Assembly (NCBI RefSeq): GCF_019112525.1
Contig: NZ_CP077800.1
Span: forward strand, 1,178,001 to 1,242,000
DNA: 64,000 nucleotides
Direction: 5' to 3'
Source of the DNA: Modestobacter sp. L9-4
GTDB lineage: Bacteria; Actinomycetota; Actinomycetes; Mycobacteriales; Geodermatophilaceae
This document shows positions 41,850-51,058 of this stretch, in pieces. A program made the translations under genes and the position numbers. How positions within the stretch are numbered: position 1 is the stretch's first letter; each line of letters begins with the position of its first letter. Below the pieces are notes generated by a model. It was not told the origin of the DNA. It was given only the letters and a program-made list of their open reading frames with translations, and did not search any database.

Positions 41850-43916
41850 GTGGCCGAACCGGCAGACCCCGGCGCCACCGTCGGTGGCGAGGGCGGCAGC
41901 CACCGGGCGGCCGCCGTACCGGGCACCGCCCCCGGTCCGGAGCCACACGCCGTCCCCGGGTCCGCGCCGCACGGTGTCCCGGCGCGCCGGGCCCGCCGGA
42001 CCCGGGGCGCGGGACCGGCTGAGCCGACCGCGCCCGTGCCACCGCCCGCGCCCGCCGCTCCACCGGTCGTCGACGGTCCGTCCTCCCCCGGTGCGCCGGT
42101 CGTCGCGCCGCGCGCCCGGCACCGGGCCGCCCGGGAGCCGTGGCCGGAGCGGGTGCGGATCGGGCTGCTCTGGCCGCTGTTCGCCGTGGTCGTCGTCGGG
42201 CTGGTCGGCGCCCGGATGCTGCGCGGCCTGCCGCTGCCCGGCGACGGCGCCCTGGCCGCACCGGCCTTCGCGGTCGCCCGGGGCACCACCGACCTCGCGC
42301 CGCTGTCCCCGGAGGGGCTGGCCGCCGTGCACACGGCGGTCTACGCCACGGTCACCCGGGCCTTCGAGCGGCACGCCGGCCTCGTCGCCGCCGAGCGCGA
42401 GCTGCTGCTGGTCGTGCTGGTGCTCAGCGCCGTCCTGCTGTGGCGGACCGCGCGCCGGCTCGGGGTCCCCGACGCCGGGTGCGCGGTCGGGGTGCTGGCC
42501 TTCGGTGCAGTGCCGGTGCTCGTGCCGCTGCACGCGGTCGCGTCCCCGGCCGCCCTCGCCGTGCCCTGGCTGCTGCTGGCGGCCTGGCTGCTCACCAGCT
42601 GGCTGCGACCGGCCGGTGAGCACGACGCCGCCACCGGCTCCCTGCTGGGCCGGGTGCCGGTGGCGGTCGGGCTGCTCGCCGCCGTCGCCGTCGTGCTGGC
42701 GGTGCTGCTGGCGCCCGACGTGCTCCTGCTGCTCGTCGCCGGGGCGGCCACTGCAGCCGCCGGGCGCGGCGACCCGGCCCGCCGGGCGGCCGCGGCCGCC
42801 GGTGGCGTGCTGCTGCTGACCGGCGGCCGGGCGCTGGTGCAGCGCTGGGCCCCCGAGGCCGCCGACCCCGCCCGCTGGGGCGCCGACCGCACCGGGGTGC
42901 TGGTCGCCAGTGGTCTGCTGCTCGCCGTCGGCGTGCTGGCCGCCGTGCTCCTCCCCCGGCTGCGCCCGCTCGCCGTCGCCCTCGCCGCGGCAGCACTGCT
43001 GTCGGTGGCGCCGCCGGCCGAGCGGGTCGCGGCGCTGCTGCTCTGCCTGCCGATCGCGGCCCTGCTGGTGGCCGCGCTCGGGACGCTGGCCGCCGCGCGC
43101 CTGGGCCGGCCGGTGCTGGCGCGCCCGCGGGCCCGGCTGGTGGTCGCGCTGGCCGGGGCGCTGGCGCTGCTCGCCGTCGGTGGGGTCGCGGCAGCGGGCC
43201 TCTCGGGCACGCCTCGTAGCGACTTCGGTGCCGCCGCCGACGCCGAGCTGGTGGGCTGGCTGGGCGAGCAGCTGCCCGAGGACGCCGTCGTCACCGCCGA
43301 CCCGGGGCTCACCGCCCAGCTGGTGCACGCCGGGGCCGACCCGGACCGGGTCCTGCCCACCACCGACGTCCCGGTGCCCGCCTCGACCGCGCCCAGCGCC
43401 CCGGTCCTGCAGATCACCTCCGGCTCCGCCCCCACCGGTGGCACCCCGGTCGCCCGGTTCGGTCCCGGCGGCGACCTCGTCGTCACCGACCCGGGCGCCG
43501 TCCCCGCGACCCCCGAGCAGCTGGAGACGCGCCAGCAGCTGGGTGCGGCCCTGCTGGCCAACCCCACCAACCGGTTCCCCGCCGCCGGTGCCGAGCTGCT
43601 GACCCAGGGCCGGGTCGACCCGCGGCTGCTCACGCTCCTGGCCGGCGTCGGCGCGCAGTACGGCGTCGGGGTCGACTCGCTGCCCGCCGTCGCCGGTGAG
43701 CCGGCGGACACCCCGGTGCGGCAGGCGGTCGTCGCGACCGTCGACGACAAGGCGCTGGCCACCGACCCGGCCGCCGCCGAGCGCTTCCGCGGCTGGCTCG
43801 GTGCGCAGAAGGAGCCCTACGTCCCGGACCGCATCAGCGAGGTCCCCGGTGGGCTGCTGATCGGGTACGACCTGGTCCGGGACCCGGACGCGCTGGTCAC
43901 CGCCCCCCGACGTTGA
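41850..43916 (+). CDS. Large membrane protein with extracytoplasmic C-terminal domain, function unknown
   Basis: The 688-residue protein has a disordered Pro/Ala-rich cytoplasmic N-terminus of about 90 residues, around eleven hydrophobic segments (from LLWPLFAVVVVGLVGARML to about residue 455), and a soluble C-terminal domain (GTPRSDFGAAADAELVGWLGEQLPEDAVVTADPGL...). The layout resembles GT-C transferases, and DAVVTADPGLTAQL resembles their C-terminal domains, but no catalytic DxD/DE loop is obvious. GTG 41850 is strongly supported by GGAGGAGG; the frame upstream to 41694 crosses a terminator. Confidence 0.7.
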   Translation: MAEPADPGATVGGEGGSHRAAAVPGTAPGPEPHAVPGSAPHGVPARRARRTRGAGPAEPTAPVPPPAPAAPPVVDGPSSPGAPVVAPRARHRAAREPWPERVRIGLLWPLFAVVVVGLVGARMLRGLPLPGDGALAAPAFAVARGTTDLAPLSPEGLAAVHTAVYATVTRAFERHAGLVAAERELLLVVLVLSAVLLWRTARRLGVPDAGCAVGVLAFGAVPVLVPLHAVASPAALAVPWLLLAAWLLTSWLRPAGEHDAATGSLLGRVPVAVGLLAAVAVVLAVLLAPDVLLLLVAGAATAAAGRGDPARRAAAAAGGVLLLTGGRALVQRWAPEAADPARWGADRTGVLVASGLLLAVGVLAAVLLPRLRPLAVALAAAALLSVAPPAERVAALLLCLPIAALLVAALGTLAAARLGRPVLARPRARLVVALAGALALLAVGGVAAAGLSGTPRSDFGAAADAELVGWLGEQLPEDAVVTADPGLTAQLVHAGADPDRVLPTTDVPVPASTAPSAPVLQITSGSAPTGGTPVARFGPGGDLVVTDPGAVPATPEQLETRQQLGAALLANPTNRFPAAGAELLTQGRVDPRLLTLLAGVGAQYGVGVDSLPAVAGEPADTPVRQAVVATVDDKALATDPAAAERFRGWLGAQKEPYVPDRISEVPGGLLIGYDLVRDPDALVTAPRR

Positions 43917-44009
43917 TCACCCTGCGTCGACGACTCCGAACTCGGCGTGCGGGATCCCGGCCACTGCGGTACACCGGGACCAGACCGACCCCGTGATCGA
44001 AGGAGCTCC

Positions 44010-44879
44010 ATGTCCCGGCTCACCCGAGTCCCCCTGCTCGCCCTGCTCGCTGCGGGGCTGTGCGCGCTCGGACTCCCGGCCGCCTCGGCAGCAGCTCCCG
44101 CCGCCGCGGCCGGCACCGGCCTGGTCCGGATGATGCACCTCTCGCCCGACACCCCCTCGGTCGACGCCTACATCGACTCGGTCTCCTCACCAGGCACCGG
44201 CGTGGTGCTGCCCGGGGTCAGCTACGGCGACGTCTCGCCGTACCAGACCGTCCCGGCCGGCACCTACACGGTGGCCGCGCGGGGCGCCGGGGCCGACCCG
44301 TCCAGCCCGCCGGTGCTCGCCACCACCGTCACGGTCACCGCAGGCACCGCCACCACGATCGCCGGCGTCGGCTACTTCGCCGACCTGGGCTTCGCCGTGC
44401 TGCCCGACGACCTCACGCTGCCCCCGTCGGGCCAGTCCCGCGCCCGGGTCATCAACGCCGCGGCCACCGGTTCGCCGGTCGACCTCTCGCTGGGCACGGA
44501 CACGTCCCTGGCCCGCGGGCTGTCCTTCGCCGACAACACCGACTACGTCGACGTCCCCGGTGGCGCCGACACGCTGAAGGTCGCCCCCGGCAACGGCACC
44601 CCCAGCGACCTGCCGGTCGACCTGGCGGCGGGCTCGGTCTACACGGTGCTGGTGCTCGACCGCAGCAGCGGCGGGCTGTCGGTCTCCACGGAGCTGGACG
44701 CCGCCAGCCCGGGCGTCGTCCCGGTGGGTGGCGTCGAGGCCGGTGCCGGTGGCGCGGCGGACGGCGGCGTCCCGGCCGGCCCGCTGGCGCTGGCGGGCCT
44801 GGCCGTCGGGGCGCTGCTGCTGACCGCGCGCACCCGGTTCCCCCGCCGCGGGCACGAGCCGCGGCACCTCGCGGCCTGA
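44010..44879 (+). CDS. Exported DUF4397-domain protein
   Basis: The 289-residue protein has a signal peptide (LTRVPLLALLAAGLCALGLPAASA), then a DUF4397 beta-sandwich pair recognisable by VRMMHLSPDTPSVDAYID and RARVINAAATGSPVDLSL. A C-terminal hydrophobic helix with a basic tail (RTRFPRRG) follows. There is no LPxTG-like motif before that helix, so it looks membrane-anchored rather than sortase-linked. ATG 44010 has AAGGAG five bases upstream. It precedes a sortase gene by 47 bases, an arrangement seen in related actinobacteria; the biological role is unknown. Confidence 0.85.
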   Translation: MSRLTRVPLLALLAAGLCALGLPAASAAAPAAAAGTGLVRMMHLSPDTPSVDAYIDSVSSPGTGVVLPGVSYGDVSPYQTVPAGTYTVAARGAGADPSSPPVLATTVTVTAGTATTIAGVGYFADLGFAVLPDDLTLPPSGQSRARVINAAATGSPVDLSLGTDTSLARGLSFADNTDYVDVPGGADTLKVAPGNGTPSDLPVDLAAGSVYTVLVLDRSSGGLSVSTELDAASPGVVPVGGVEAGAGGAADGGVPAGPLALAGLAVGALLLTARTRFPRRGHEPRHLAA

Positions 44880-44926
44880 CGGCCGTGCCGGAGGGCCCGG
44901 GCCGGACGCCGGAGGCCGCAACGCGG

Positions 44927-45619
44927 ATGCCGGAGCTGCTGGCCCGGGCGGACGACGCCGGGACGTCGGTCCCGCGGCCGGCCCGGCTCGAGGGCCGGCA
45001 CCGGCGTCCACCCCGCCGCGGGGTGGTGCTGCTGCGGGTGGTGCTCGCCGTCGTGGCGGTCACCGCCGGCACGGTGGCCCTGGTCGACGGCGGCGGGCAG
45101 GACCCGGGCCCGCCGCCGGCCGCGGTGGCCGACGCCCCGCCCGCGCCGGTGCTGCTCACCCGGCCGGTCGCCGCCGCGGTCGTCGCCCCGGTGCGGGTCA
45201 GCGCCCCGGCGATCGACCTGGACACCGACCTGGTCGACATCGGCGTGGACGCCGCCGGTGCGCTCGTGCCGCCGGCGGACTACGCGCAGGCGGGCTGGTT
45301 CTCCGCCGGCCCCGCCCCCGGGGACGTGGGCCCGGCCGTGCTCGCCGGGCACGTGGACAACAAGTCGGGCCCGGCGGTGTTCTTCCGGCTGGAGGAGCTC
45401 GTCCCCGGCGACCAGGTGGTGGTCACCCGCAGCGACGGCCGTCCGGTGCCGTTCACCGTCACCGAGGTCGCCGCGTACCCGAAGACGGCGTTCCCGACCG
45501 CCCAGGTCTACGGCCCGACCGCCGGCGCCGAGCTCCGGCTGATCACCTGCGGCGGCACCTTCGACCGCAGCCGGCGCAGCTACACCGACAACGTCGTCGT
45601 CTACGCCGTCGCCGCCTGA
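44927..45619 (+). CDS. Sortase, class F type
   Basis: Sortases cut cell-wall sorting signals and join proteins to peptidoglycan. The 230-residue protein has one N-terminal membrane segment (VVLLRVVLAVVAVTAGTVALV), then a sortase barrel with catalytic His142 in LAGHVDN, Cys208 in LITCGG and Arg216 or 217 in DRSRRSY. The GPAVLAGHVDNKSGPAVFFRLEEL stretch is typical of the actinobacterial class F group. ATG 44927 is chosen, with GGAGG about 11 bases upstream; GTG 44885 would add 14 residues. A potential substrate in the window is the LAYTG-ended 5'-nucleotidase, though LAxTG usually goes with class E. Confidence 0.88.
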   Translation: MPELLARADDAGTSVPRPARLEGRHRRPPRRGVVLLRVVLAVVAVTAGTVALVDGGGQDPGPPPAAVADAPPAPVLLTRPVAAAVVAPVRVSAPAIDLDTDLVDIGVDAAGALVPPADYAQAGWFSAGPAPGDVGPAVLAGHVDNKSGPAVFFRLEELVPGDQVVVTRSDGRPVPFTVTEVAAYPKTAFPTAQVYGPTAGAELRLITCGGTFDRSRRSYTDNVVVYAVAA

Positions 45620-45620
45620 C

Positions 45621-45683
45621 CGGCCCTGGCGCAGGGCCCCGCTGCGAGCCTGCGAGCAGTGGGGGGGCGCCGGGGTCCTTCGT
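45621..45683. repeat. Dispersed intergenic element (CGGCCCTGGCGCAGGG ... GGCGCCGGGGTCCTT)
   Basis: It fills the whole gap between the convergent sortase and zinc-ribbon genes. It matches the copy at 51059-51118 along its length, including GAGCCTGC near the centre and a GTGGGGGG run. Both ends are G+C-rich and partly self-complementary, so it may serve as a bidirectional terminator. Confidence 0.6.
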
Positions 45684-45992
45684 TCAGTGCCGTCGGTCGC
45701 GGGCCCGCCAGCAGGCGGTGTGCCAGTGCCGGCGCCAGTCGGCGGCGGACTCGGTGTCCCAGGGCTCGAGGTCGGAGTCGCGGGCGTAGGCCGGCCAGGT
45801 GACCACGTGCGGCGTCCCCGGGCGGATCTCCTGGTCACACCCCGGGCAGCGGTAGGTCTTGCCGCTCGCCGAGCCCGACAGCGGCCGCACCACCCAGTCG
45901 CCGTCGGTGGCCTCCTCGACCGGCGACCACGGCGTGCGGGCGGGTTCGGGGCGGGCGCGGCCCCGCCCCGAGGAACCTCCTCGGCGGCTCAT
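45684..45992 (-). CDS. Zinc-ribbon-like conserved actinobacterial protein next to nucS
   Basis: The 102-residue protein has a basic, disordered N-terminus, a YRCPGC motif near residue 48 and a C-terminal HWHTACW motif, which together could bind zinc. Its ATG overlaps the nucS stop codon (ATGA), so it is co-translated with the mismatch endonuclease. That pairing makes a role in DNA metabolism plausible but unproven. No membrane segment or signal peptide is present. Confidence 0.75.
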   Translation of the reverse strand: MSRRGGSSGRGRARPEPARTPWSPVEEATDGDWVVRPLSGSASGKTYRCPGCDQEIRPGTPHVVTWPAYARDSDLEPWDTESAADWRRHWHTACWRARDRRH

Positions 45993-46663
45993 CAGAAGAG
46001 GCGGGCGGAGGGGTCGTCGGTGCCCTTGAGGACGGCGTAGTCGACGGTCACGCAGTCGATGCCCCGGTCGGCGGCCAGCACCCGGGCCTGCGGCTTGATC
46101 TCCTGTGCGGCGAACACGCCCTTGACCGGGGCCAGCCGCGGGTCGCGGTTGAGCAGCTCCAGGTACCGGGTCAGCTGCTCGACGCCGTCGATCTCACCGC
46201 GGCGCTTGATCTCCACGGCCACAGTGGTGCCGGTGGCGTCGCGGCACAGCAGGTCGACCGGGCCGATGGCGGTCGGGTACTCACGGCGCACCAGCGACCA
46301 GCCCGCGCCGAAGGTCTCCACGTGCAGCGCCAGCAGGCGCTGCAGGTCGGCCTCCACGCCGTCCTTCTGCAGGCCCGGGTCGACGCCGAGCTCGTGCCGG
46401 TGGTCGTGCAGGACCTCGTCGATGGTGATGACGAGCTGCTCGCCGGCCTTGTTGGTCACCGTCCACGTGCCCGAGCCGTCGGCGAGCTCCTCCTTGAGCG
46501 AGCACGGCGGGCTCATCCAGTTCAGCGGCTTGTAGGCGCGGTCGTCGGCGTGGATGGACACCGACCCGTCGGCCTTGACCAGCAGCAGCCGGGTGGCGAG
46601 CGGGAGATGGGCGGTGAGCCGCCCGATGTAGTCCACGGAGCAGCGGGCAATGACCAGGCGCAC
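45992..46663 (-). CDS. nucS: Mismatch-specific endonuclease NucS/EndoMS
   Basis: NucS cuts both strands at mismatches and replaces MutS-MutL in most actinobacteria. The 223-residue protein has the N-terminal DNA-binding/dimer domain and a RecB-like C-terminal nuclease with Asp137 in GPVDLLCRD and Glu151-x-Lys153 in AVEIKRR, followed by QLTRYLELL. It ends in SARLF, like the C-terminal tail that binds the sliding clamp in characterised homologues. GTG 46663 has TAGCGT eight bases upstream and is probably leaderless. Confidence 0.95.
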   Translation of the reverse strand: MRLVIARCSVDYIGRLTAHLPLATRLLLVKADGSVSIHADDRAYKPLNWMSPPCSLKEELADGSGTWTVTNKAGEQLVITIDEVLHDHRHELGVDPGLQKDGVEADLQRLLALHVETFGAGWSLVRREYPTAIGPVDLLCRDATGTTVAVEIKRRGEIDGVEQLTRYLELLNRDPRLAPVKGVFAAQEIKPQARVLAADRGIDCVTVDYAVLKGTDDPSARLF

Positions 46664-46671
46664 GGACGGCG

Positions 46672-46677
46672 ACGCTA
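46672..46677 (-). promoter_or_regulatory. -10 hexamer TAGCGT of nucS
   Basis: It ends eight bases before the nucS GTG on the minus strand; no clear -35 is seen. The gap to the divergent DUF2071 gene is only 60 bases. Confidence 0.42.
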
Positions 46678-46723
46678 CCCGCCGGTCCCCCACCCCGCGT
46701 GCCGCTGGGGCACGCTGGGGTGC

Positions 46724-47485
46724 GTGACCACCGCCGAGCCGCTCAGCCCCACCGCCCCGCGGCCTGCCGGGCGGACCGTGTTCACCCAGACCTGGCAGGA
46801 CCTGGCGTTCCTGCACTGGGCGGTCGACCCGGCGCTGGTCGCCCCGCTGCTGCCGGCCGGCACCACCCCCGACCTGCTCGACGGCGTGACCTACGTCGGG
46901 CTCATCCCCTTCCGCATGCACCGGATCGGCTTCCTCGGCGCACCGGGCCTGCCGTACCTCGGGTCCTTCCCGGAGACCAACGTGCGGCTGTACTCCGTCG
47001 ACGCGCTCGGCCGCCGCGGCGTCGTCTTCCGGTCGCTGGAGGCCAGCCGCCTGCTGCCGGTGCTCGCCGCCCGCTGGGTGGCCCGGCTGCCCTACACCTG
47101 GGCCGGCATGGACGTCACCCGGGACGGCGACGTGGTCGGCTACACGTCCTCCCGCCGCTGGCCCGGCCCGCGGGGCGCGCACAGCCGCATCCGCGTGCAG
47201 GTCGGCGAGCGGCTGCCCGGCGGCGACCCGCTGGGGCAGTTCCTCACCGCGCGCTGGGGGCTGCACCGCCCCGGCCGGCGCGGACCGGTCTACTGGCCCA
47301 ACGAGCACGCCGAGTGGCCGCTGCACCGGGCGGAGCTGCTCGAGCTGGACGAGTCGCTGCTGGCCGCGGCCGGGTTGCCCGGTGTCAGCGGCGCCCCGGA
47401 CAGCGTGCTGTTCTCCGCCGGGGTCGCCGTCCGCTTCGGCCCGCCGGTGACGTGGGCCGCCGCACGTGATCGACTCGGCGCATGA
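46724..47485 (+). CDS. DUF2071 (YqjF-like) protein
   Basis: The 253-residue protein matches the DUF2071 family. Visible signs are [47 protein letters not shown] and the C-terminal [14 protein letters not shown]. Its fold resembles acetoacetate decarboxylase, but no activity is established. GTG 46724 gives the conserved N-terminus. Its stop codon overlaps the start of the Gfo/Idh oxidoreductase gene (ATGA), so the pair is probably functionally linked. Confidence 0.83.
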   Translation: MTTAEPLSPTAPRPAGRTVFTQTWQDLAFLHWAVDPALVAPLLPAGTTPDLLDGVTYVGLIPFRMHRIGFLGAPGLPYLGSFPETNVRLYSVDALGRRGVVFRSLEASRLLPVLAARWVARLPYTWAGMDVTRDGDVVGYTSSRRWPGPRGAHSRIRVQVGERLPGGDPLGQFLTARWGLHRPGRRGPVYWPNEHAEWPLHRAELLELDESLLAAAGLPGVSGAPDSVLFSAGVAVRFGPPVTWAAARDRLGA

Positions 47486-48525
47486 GCACCCCTCCCGCGG
47501 ACCCCGTCCGCTTCGGCCTGGTCGGCTACGGCTTCGGCGGCCGGTACTTCCACGCCCCGCTGATCGCCGCCGCGGCCGAGTGCACGCTGCTGGGCGTGGT
47601 CACCCGCTCCGCCGACCGGCGTGAGCTGCTGACCCGCGAGCACCCCGGTGCAGTCGCGTTCGACTCCCTGGAGCAGCTGGCCGAGGCCGGCGCGGAGGCG
47701 GTCGCCATCTCCACGCCCGCCGACACCCACAGCGAGCTGACCGACCACGCCCTGGACCTCGGCCTGGCCGTGGTCTGCGACAAGCCGTTCGCCCTCGACG
47801 CCGCGGCCGCCCTCGCCTCGGTGGAGAAGGCCGAGCGGCTCGGGCTGCCGCTCGCGCCGTACCAGAACCGGCGCTGGGACTCCGACTTCCGCACCGTGCG
47901 CGCCCTGGTCACCGACGGCGTCCTGGGCACCGTCTCCCGGTTCGAGTCCCGCTTCGAGCGGTTCACCCCCGAGCCCGGCCCGGCCCCCTCCGGTGGCGGC
48001 ACGCTGCTGGACTTCGGCAGCCACCTCGTGGACCAGGCCCTGGTGCTGCTCGGCCCGGTCGCCACCGTCTACGCGCAGTGGCGGGTGCGCGACAGCGGCC
48101 TGGACGACGACGTGCTGGTGGCACTGACCCACACCTCCGGCGCCCGGTCGCTGCTGGCCGGCAGCTGGAGCGAGGGCGCACCGGGCTGGCGGTTCCGGGT
48201 GACCGGCACGACCGGCAGCTACGTCGTCGACGGCCCCATGGACGGCCAGGAGGACGCACTGGTCGCAGGTGAGAGCCCGAGCACGCTGGGCGACGCGTGG
48301 GGTGCCGAGCCCGAGGCCCGCTGGGGCCGGCTCCGCAGCGGGGACACCAGCGTCGTGGTGCCCACCCTGCCCGGCGCCTGGGACACCTTCTACCCGGCCT
48401 TCGCCGCCGCCGTCCGCGGGCAGGGGCTGGTGCCGGTCGACGCCCGGGACGCCGTCGCGACCGCAACCGTGCTCGACGCCGCCCGGCGCAGCGCCAGCGA
48501 GGACGTCGTCGTCCGCCTGTCCTGA
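47482..48525 (+). CDS. Gfo/Idh/MocA family oxidoreductase
   Basis: The 347-residue protein has an N-terminal Rossmann fold ([18 protein letters not shown], then [14 protein letters not shown]), the family motif CDKPFA near residue 96 with the catalytic-region lysine, and a C-terminal beta-sheet domain with [15 protein letters not shown]. It should use NAD(P) to oxidise or reduce a sugar or cyclitol. It overlaps DUF2071 upstream and ends at a long hairpin. The substrate cannot be inferred. Confidence 0.9.
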   Translation: MSTPPADPVRFGLVGYGFGGRYFHAPLIAAAAECTLLGVVTRSADRRELLTREHPGAVAFDSLEQLAEAGAEAVAISTPADTHSELTDHALDLGLAVVCDKPFALDAAAALASVEKAERLGLPLAPYQNRRWDSDFRTVRALVTDGVLGTVSRFESRFERFTPEPGPAPSGGGTLLDFGSHLVDQALVLLGPVATVYAQWRVRDSGLDDDVLVALTHTSGARSLLAGSWSEGAPGWRFRVTGTTGSYVVDGPMDGQEDALVAGESPSTLGDAWGAEPEARWGRLRSGDTSVVVPTLPGAWDTFYPAFAAAVRGQGLVPVDARDAVATATVLDAARRSASEDVVVRLS

Positions 48526-48528
48526 GGT

Positions 48529-48567
48529 GGAGTGGATCCGCCGGCTTCACGCCGACGGATCCACTCC
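48529..48567 (+). terminator. Terminator of the DUF2071-oxidoreductase operon
   Basis: GGAGTGGATCCG pairs exactly with CGGATCCACTCC; past one C/A mismatch, CGGC and GCCG extend the stem to a five-base loop (TTCAC). It begins four bases after the stop codon. Confidence 0.8.
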
Positions 48568-48642
48568 GCCACAGCGGGCGCACGGGAGTGGCACACTCGG
48601 CCGGAGAGCGCAGCCGTCGGCTGCTCGAGGGTGGAGGACAGC

Positions 48643-48954
48643 GTGCCGATCGACGCCGGGAGCCTGCACTTCGCCGTCGGACCCGGCATCGCGCTGCTGG
48701 CGCTGGGCATCATCGCGCTGTTCACGCGCTGGGCGTTCGGCTCCGGTGCCGCCAAGCCCGTGCGTGCCGAGGAGCTGCTGACGCCGGTGGCGACGCTGAG
48801 CCGCCGGGAGTCCGCCCTGGCGCTGCGCGCGGTGCTGTCCGACGCCGGCATCCGGTCCACCATCCGGCAGCCGGCCGCGCACCGCGCCGACGTCCTCGTC
48901 TTCCCCGAGGACCTCGCCCGCGCCCGCGCGCTGGCGCTCTCCTTCGGCGCCTGA
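48643..48954 (+). CDS. Small membrane-anchored protein with a DUF2007-like C-terminal domain
   Basis: The 103-residue protein starts at GTG 48643, supported by GGAGG five bases upstream; an in-frame extension to 48532 would overlap the preceding terminator. It has one membrane helix (GIALLALGIIALFTRWAFG) and a C-terminal domain of about 60 residues (TPVATLSRRESALALRAVLSDAGIRSTIRQ...ADVLVFPEDLARARAL) that resembles the putative signal-transducing DUF2007 fold. Function is unknown. It converges on murA across a dispersed intergenic element. Confidence 0.75.
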   Translation: MPIDAGSLHFAVGPGIALLALGIIALFTRWAFGSGAAKPVRAEELLTPVATLSRRESALALRAVLSDAGIRSTIRQPAAHRADVLVFPEDLARARALALSFGA

Positions 48955-49016
48955 AGGACCCCGCGCCCCCCGGACCTCGTCCCGTTCGGACCGGGCCCCT
49001 GCGCGGGGGCCGAGGG
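48955..49016. repeat. Dispersed intergenic element (GAAGGACCCCGCGCCCCCC ... GGCCCCTGCGCGGGGG)
   Basis: It lies between the convergent DUF2007-like gene and murA. It shares the AAGGACCCCG-G/C-GCCCCCC start and the GGGCCCCTGCGC end with the copies at 45.6 and 51.1 kb read in the opposite direction. CCCCTGCGCGGGG can form a hairpin. Confidence 0.5.
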
Positions 49017-49017
49017 G

Positions 49018-50313
49018 TCAGCTGGGGCGCTGGGTGCGCTCGATCTGCACGCCGACACCGCGCAGCTGCTCGAGGAAGTCGGGGTAGCCGCGGTCGACGT
49101 GGTGCACGTCCTGGACCTCGGTGACGCCGTCGGTGAGCAGGCCGGCCAGCACCAGACCGGCGCCGGCGCGGATGTCGGTGGCCAGCACCGGGGCGCTGGA
49201 GAGGCGCTCGCGGCCGCGGACGACGGCGTGGTGGCCGTCGATGCGCACGTCGGCGCCGAGCCGGACCAGCTCGTTGACGAACATGAACCGGCCCTCGAAC
49301 ACGTTCTCGGTGATCAGCGCCGTGCCGGTGGACACCGAGGCCAGCGCCACCGCCAGCGGCTGCAGGTCGGTCGGGAAGCCCGGGTAGGGCAGCGTCACGA
49401 CGTCGACCCCGCGGGGCCGCTCGTCCATCGCGACCCGGACGCCGTCGGCCTGCGGCTCCACGGTCGCCCCGGCGGTGACCAGCTTGTCCAGCGCCACGGT
49501 CAGGTGCTCGGCGACGGCGCGCTCGATGACCAGGTCGCCGCGGGTCATCACCGCACCGATCGCCCAGGTGCCGGCCACGATCCGGTCCGGCACGGTCGTG
49601 TAGGCGACCGGGTGCAGCCCCTCGACGCCCTCGACGGTGATGGTCGAGGTGCCGGCGCCCTCGATCCGGGCGCCCATCGCGGTGAGCATCCGGCACAGGT
49701 CGACGATCTCGGGCTCACGGGCGGCGTTGTCGACGACCGTCGTGCCCTCGGCCAGCACGGCGGCCATGACGAGGTTCTCGGTCGCCCCCACGGAGGGGAA
49801 GTCCAGCCAGATCGAGGTGCCGACCAGCCGGGGCGCGGTGGCGATGAGGAAGCCGTGCTCGTTGACGACGGTGGCGCCCAGGCGCTCCAGGCCCGCCACG
49901 TGCATGTCCAGCCCGCGGGAGCCGATGGCGTCACCGCCGGGCAGCGCGACCTTGGCGGTGCCCAGCCGGGCCACCAGCGGGCCCAGCACGCTGATCGAGG
50001 CGCGCATCCGCCGCACGAGGTCGTAGTCGGTCTCGCTGGAGGGCTGCTCCGGGACGTCGATGAGCACCCGCCCACCGCCGCTGGGGCTGCCGCCGGGCTC
50101 GAGCGGGTACCGCTCGAAGCTCACGCCGCAGCCCAGCCGGCGCAGCACTTCGCTCATGATCGACACGTCGAGGATGTCGGGCACCTCGTCCAGCGTCGTC
50201 CGTCCCGGGGCCAGCAGCGCCGCGGCCATCAGCTTCAGCGCGCTGTTCTTGGCCCCGGTGACCCGGACCCGACCGCGCAGGGACGCCCCACCGGTCACCT
50301 CGAAACACTCCAC
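49018..50313 (-). CDS. murA: UDP-N-acetylglucosamine 1-carboxyvinyltransferase
   Basis: MurA transfers enolpyruvate to UDP-GlcNAc, the first committed step of peptidoglycan synthesis. The 431-residue protein has the KN pair (22-23 in [10 protein letters not shown]) and the catalytic loop [15 protein letters not shown]. In that loop Asp128 takes the place of the usual cysteine. Asp at this position is the natural state in mycobacterial MurA and makes the enzyme insensitive to fosfomycin. GTG 50313 is preceded by TAGGCT six bases upstream, which fits a leaderless mRNA. The gene is divergent from the cobalamin adenosyltransferase gene. Confidence 0.95.
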   Translation of the reverse strand: MECFEVTGGASLRGRVRVTGAKNSALKLMAAALLAPGRTTLDEVPDILDVSIMSEVLRRLGCGVSFERYPLEPGGSPSGGGRVLIDVPEQPSSETDYDLVRRMRASISVLGPLVARLGTAKVALPGGDAIGSRGLDMHVAGLERLGATVVNEHGFLIATAPRLVGTSIWLDFPSVGATENLVMAAVLAEGTTVVDNAAREPEIVDLCRMLTAMGARIEGAGTSTITVEGVEGLHPVAYTTVPDRIVAGTWAIGAVMTRGDLVIERAVAEHLTVALDKLVTAGATVEPQADGVRVAMDERPRGVDVVTLPYPGFPTDLQPLAVALASVSTGTALITENVFEGRFMFVNELVRLGADVRIDGHHAVVRGRERLSSAPVLATDIRAGAGLVLAGLLTDGVTEVQDVHHVDRGYPDFLEQLRGVGVQIERTQRPS

Positions 50314-50319
50314 CCCGCC

Positions 50320-50325
50320 AGCCTA
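50320..50325 (-). promoter_or_regulatory. -10 hexamer TAGGCT of murA
   Basis: It ends six bases before the murA GTG, so transcription should begin at the start codon. No -35 consensus is evident; the upstream bases belong to the dispersed element. Confidence 0.45.
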
Positions 50326-50328
50326 CGG

Positions 50329-50430
50329 GGGCCCTGCTGCAGGGTCCCGCCGCGAGGCGGAGGGCCCCGTCCTCCTCGTCCCTCGCAGGCTCGGGAGCCT
50401 CGGGACAGGGCCGGGGGCCGCGGGGTCCGC
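50329..50430. repeat. Dispersed intergenic element (GGCCCTGCTGCAGGGTCCCGC ... CGCGGGGTCC), long form
   Basis: This copy lies between divergent promoters, unlike the others, and is about 100 bases long. Its outer ends match the family, and the middle carries CTCGCAGGCTCGGGAGCCTCG, which is related to the GAGCCTGCGAGC core of the 45.6 kb copy. Confidence 0.55.
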
Positions 50431-50434
50431 TCAC

Positions 50435-50440
50435 TACGCT
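50435..50440 (+). promoter_or_regulatory. -10 hexamer TACGCT of the cobalamin adenosyltransferase gene
   Basis: TACGCT ends six bases before ATG 50447, so the transcript is predicted to be leaderless. Confidence 0.45.
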
Positions 50441-50446
50441 GGCGCC

Positions 50447-51055
50447 ATGACCGTCCGGCTGACCCGCATCTACACCCGCACCGGTGACGCCGGCCAGACG
50501 CACCTGGGCGACATGAGCCGGGTGACCAAGACCGACCCACGGCTGGTGGCCTACGCCGACGTCGACGAGACCAACAGCTCGCTGGGCGTCGCCATCGCGC
50601 TGGGCAGCCCCACCCCCGAGGTCGTCGAGCTGCTGCGCAGCGTCCAGAACGACCTGTTCGACGTGGGCGCCGACCTGTCCACGCCGGTCCAGCCCGCGCC
50701 CGACCGACCGCCGCTGCGGATCACCGCGGCCTACACCGAGCGGCTGGAGGCGGCCTGCGACACCGCCAACGAGCAGCTGCCCGCGCTGACGTCGTTCGTG
50801 CTGCCCGGGGGCACCCCGCTCGCCGCACTGCTGCACGCCTCCCGCACGGTGGCCCGGCGGGCCGAGCGCAGCGTGTGGGCACTGCTGGCCGTCGACGCGG
50901 AGCGCACCAACGAGGAGACGGCGCGCTACCTCAACCGGCTCTCGGACCTGCTCTTCATCCTGGCCCGCTCCGCCAACCCCGACGGCGACGTCCTGTGGGA
51001 GCCCGGCGCGCACAGCGGCGTCCACGCCCAGCGGGCCGCCAAGCGCCAGGCCTGA
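50447..51055 (+). CDS. Cob(I)alamin adenosyltransferase, PduO type
   Basis: The enzyme makes adenosylcobalamin from cob(I)alamin and ATP, the cofactor of methylmalonyl-CoA mutase. The 202-residue protein has the ATP-binding N-terminus IYTRTGDAGQTHLGDMSR, ADVDETNSSLGVA, and the C-terminal RARRAERS-like and RYLNRLSDLLFILAR segments typical of PduO. Its product serves the same pathway as the mce product at 39.8 kb. The position between murA and DUF2550 matches mycobacterial gene order. ATG 50447 has no ribosome-binding site but has TACGCT six bases upstream. Confidence 0.94.
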   Translation: MTVRLTRIYTRTGDAGQTHLGDMSRVTKTDPRLVAYADVDETNSSLGVAIALGSPTPEVVELLRSVQNDLFDVGADLSTPVQPAPDRPPLRITAAYTERLEAACDTANEQLPALTSFVLPGGTPLAALLHASRTVARRAERSVWALLAVDAERTNEETARYLNRLSDLLFILARSANPDGDVLWEPGAHSGVHAQRAAKRQA

Positions 51056-51058
51056 CCC

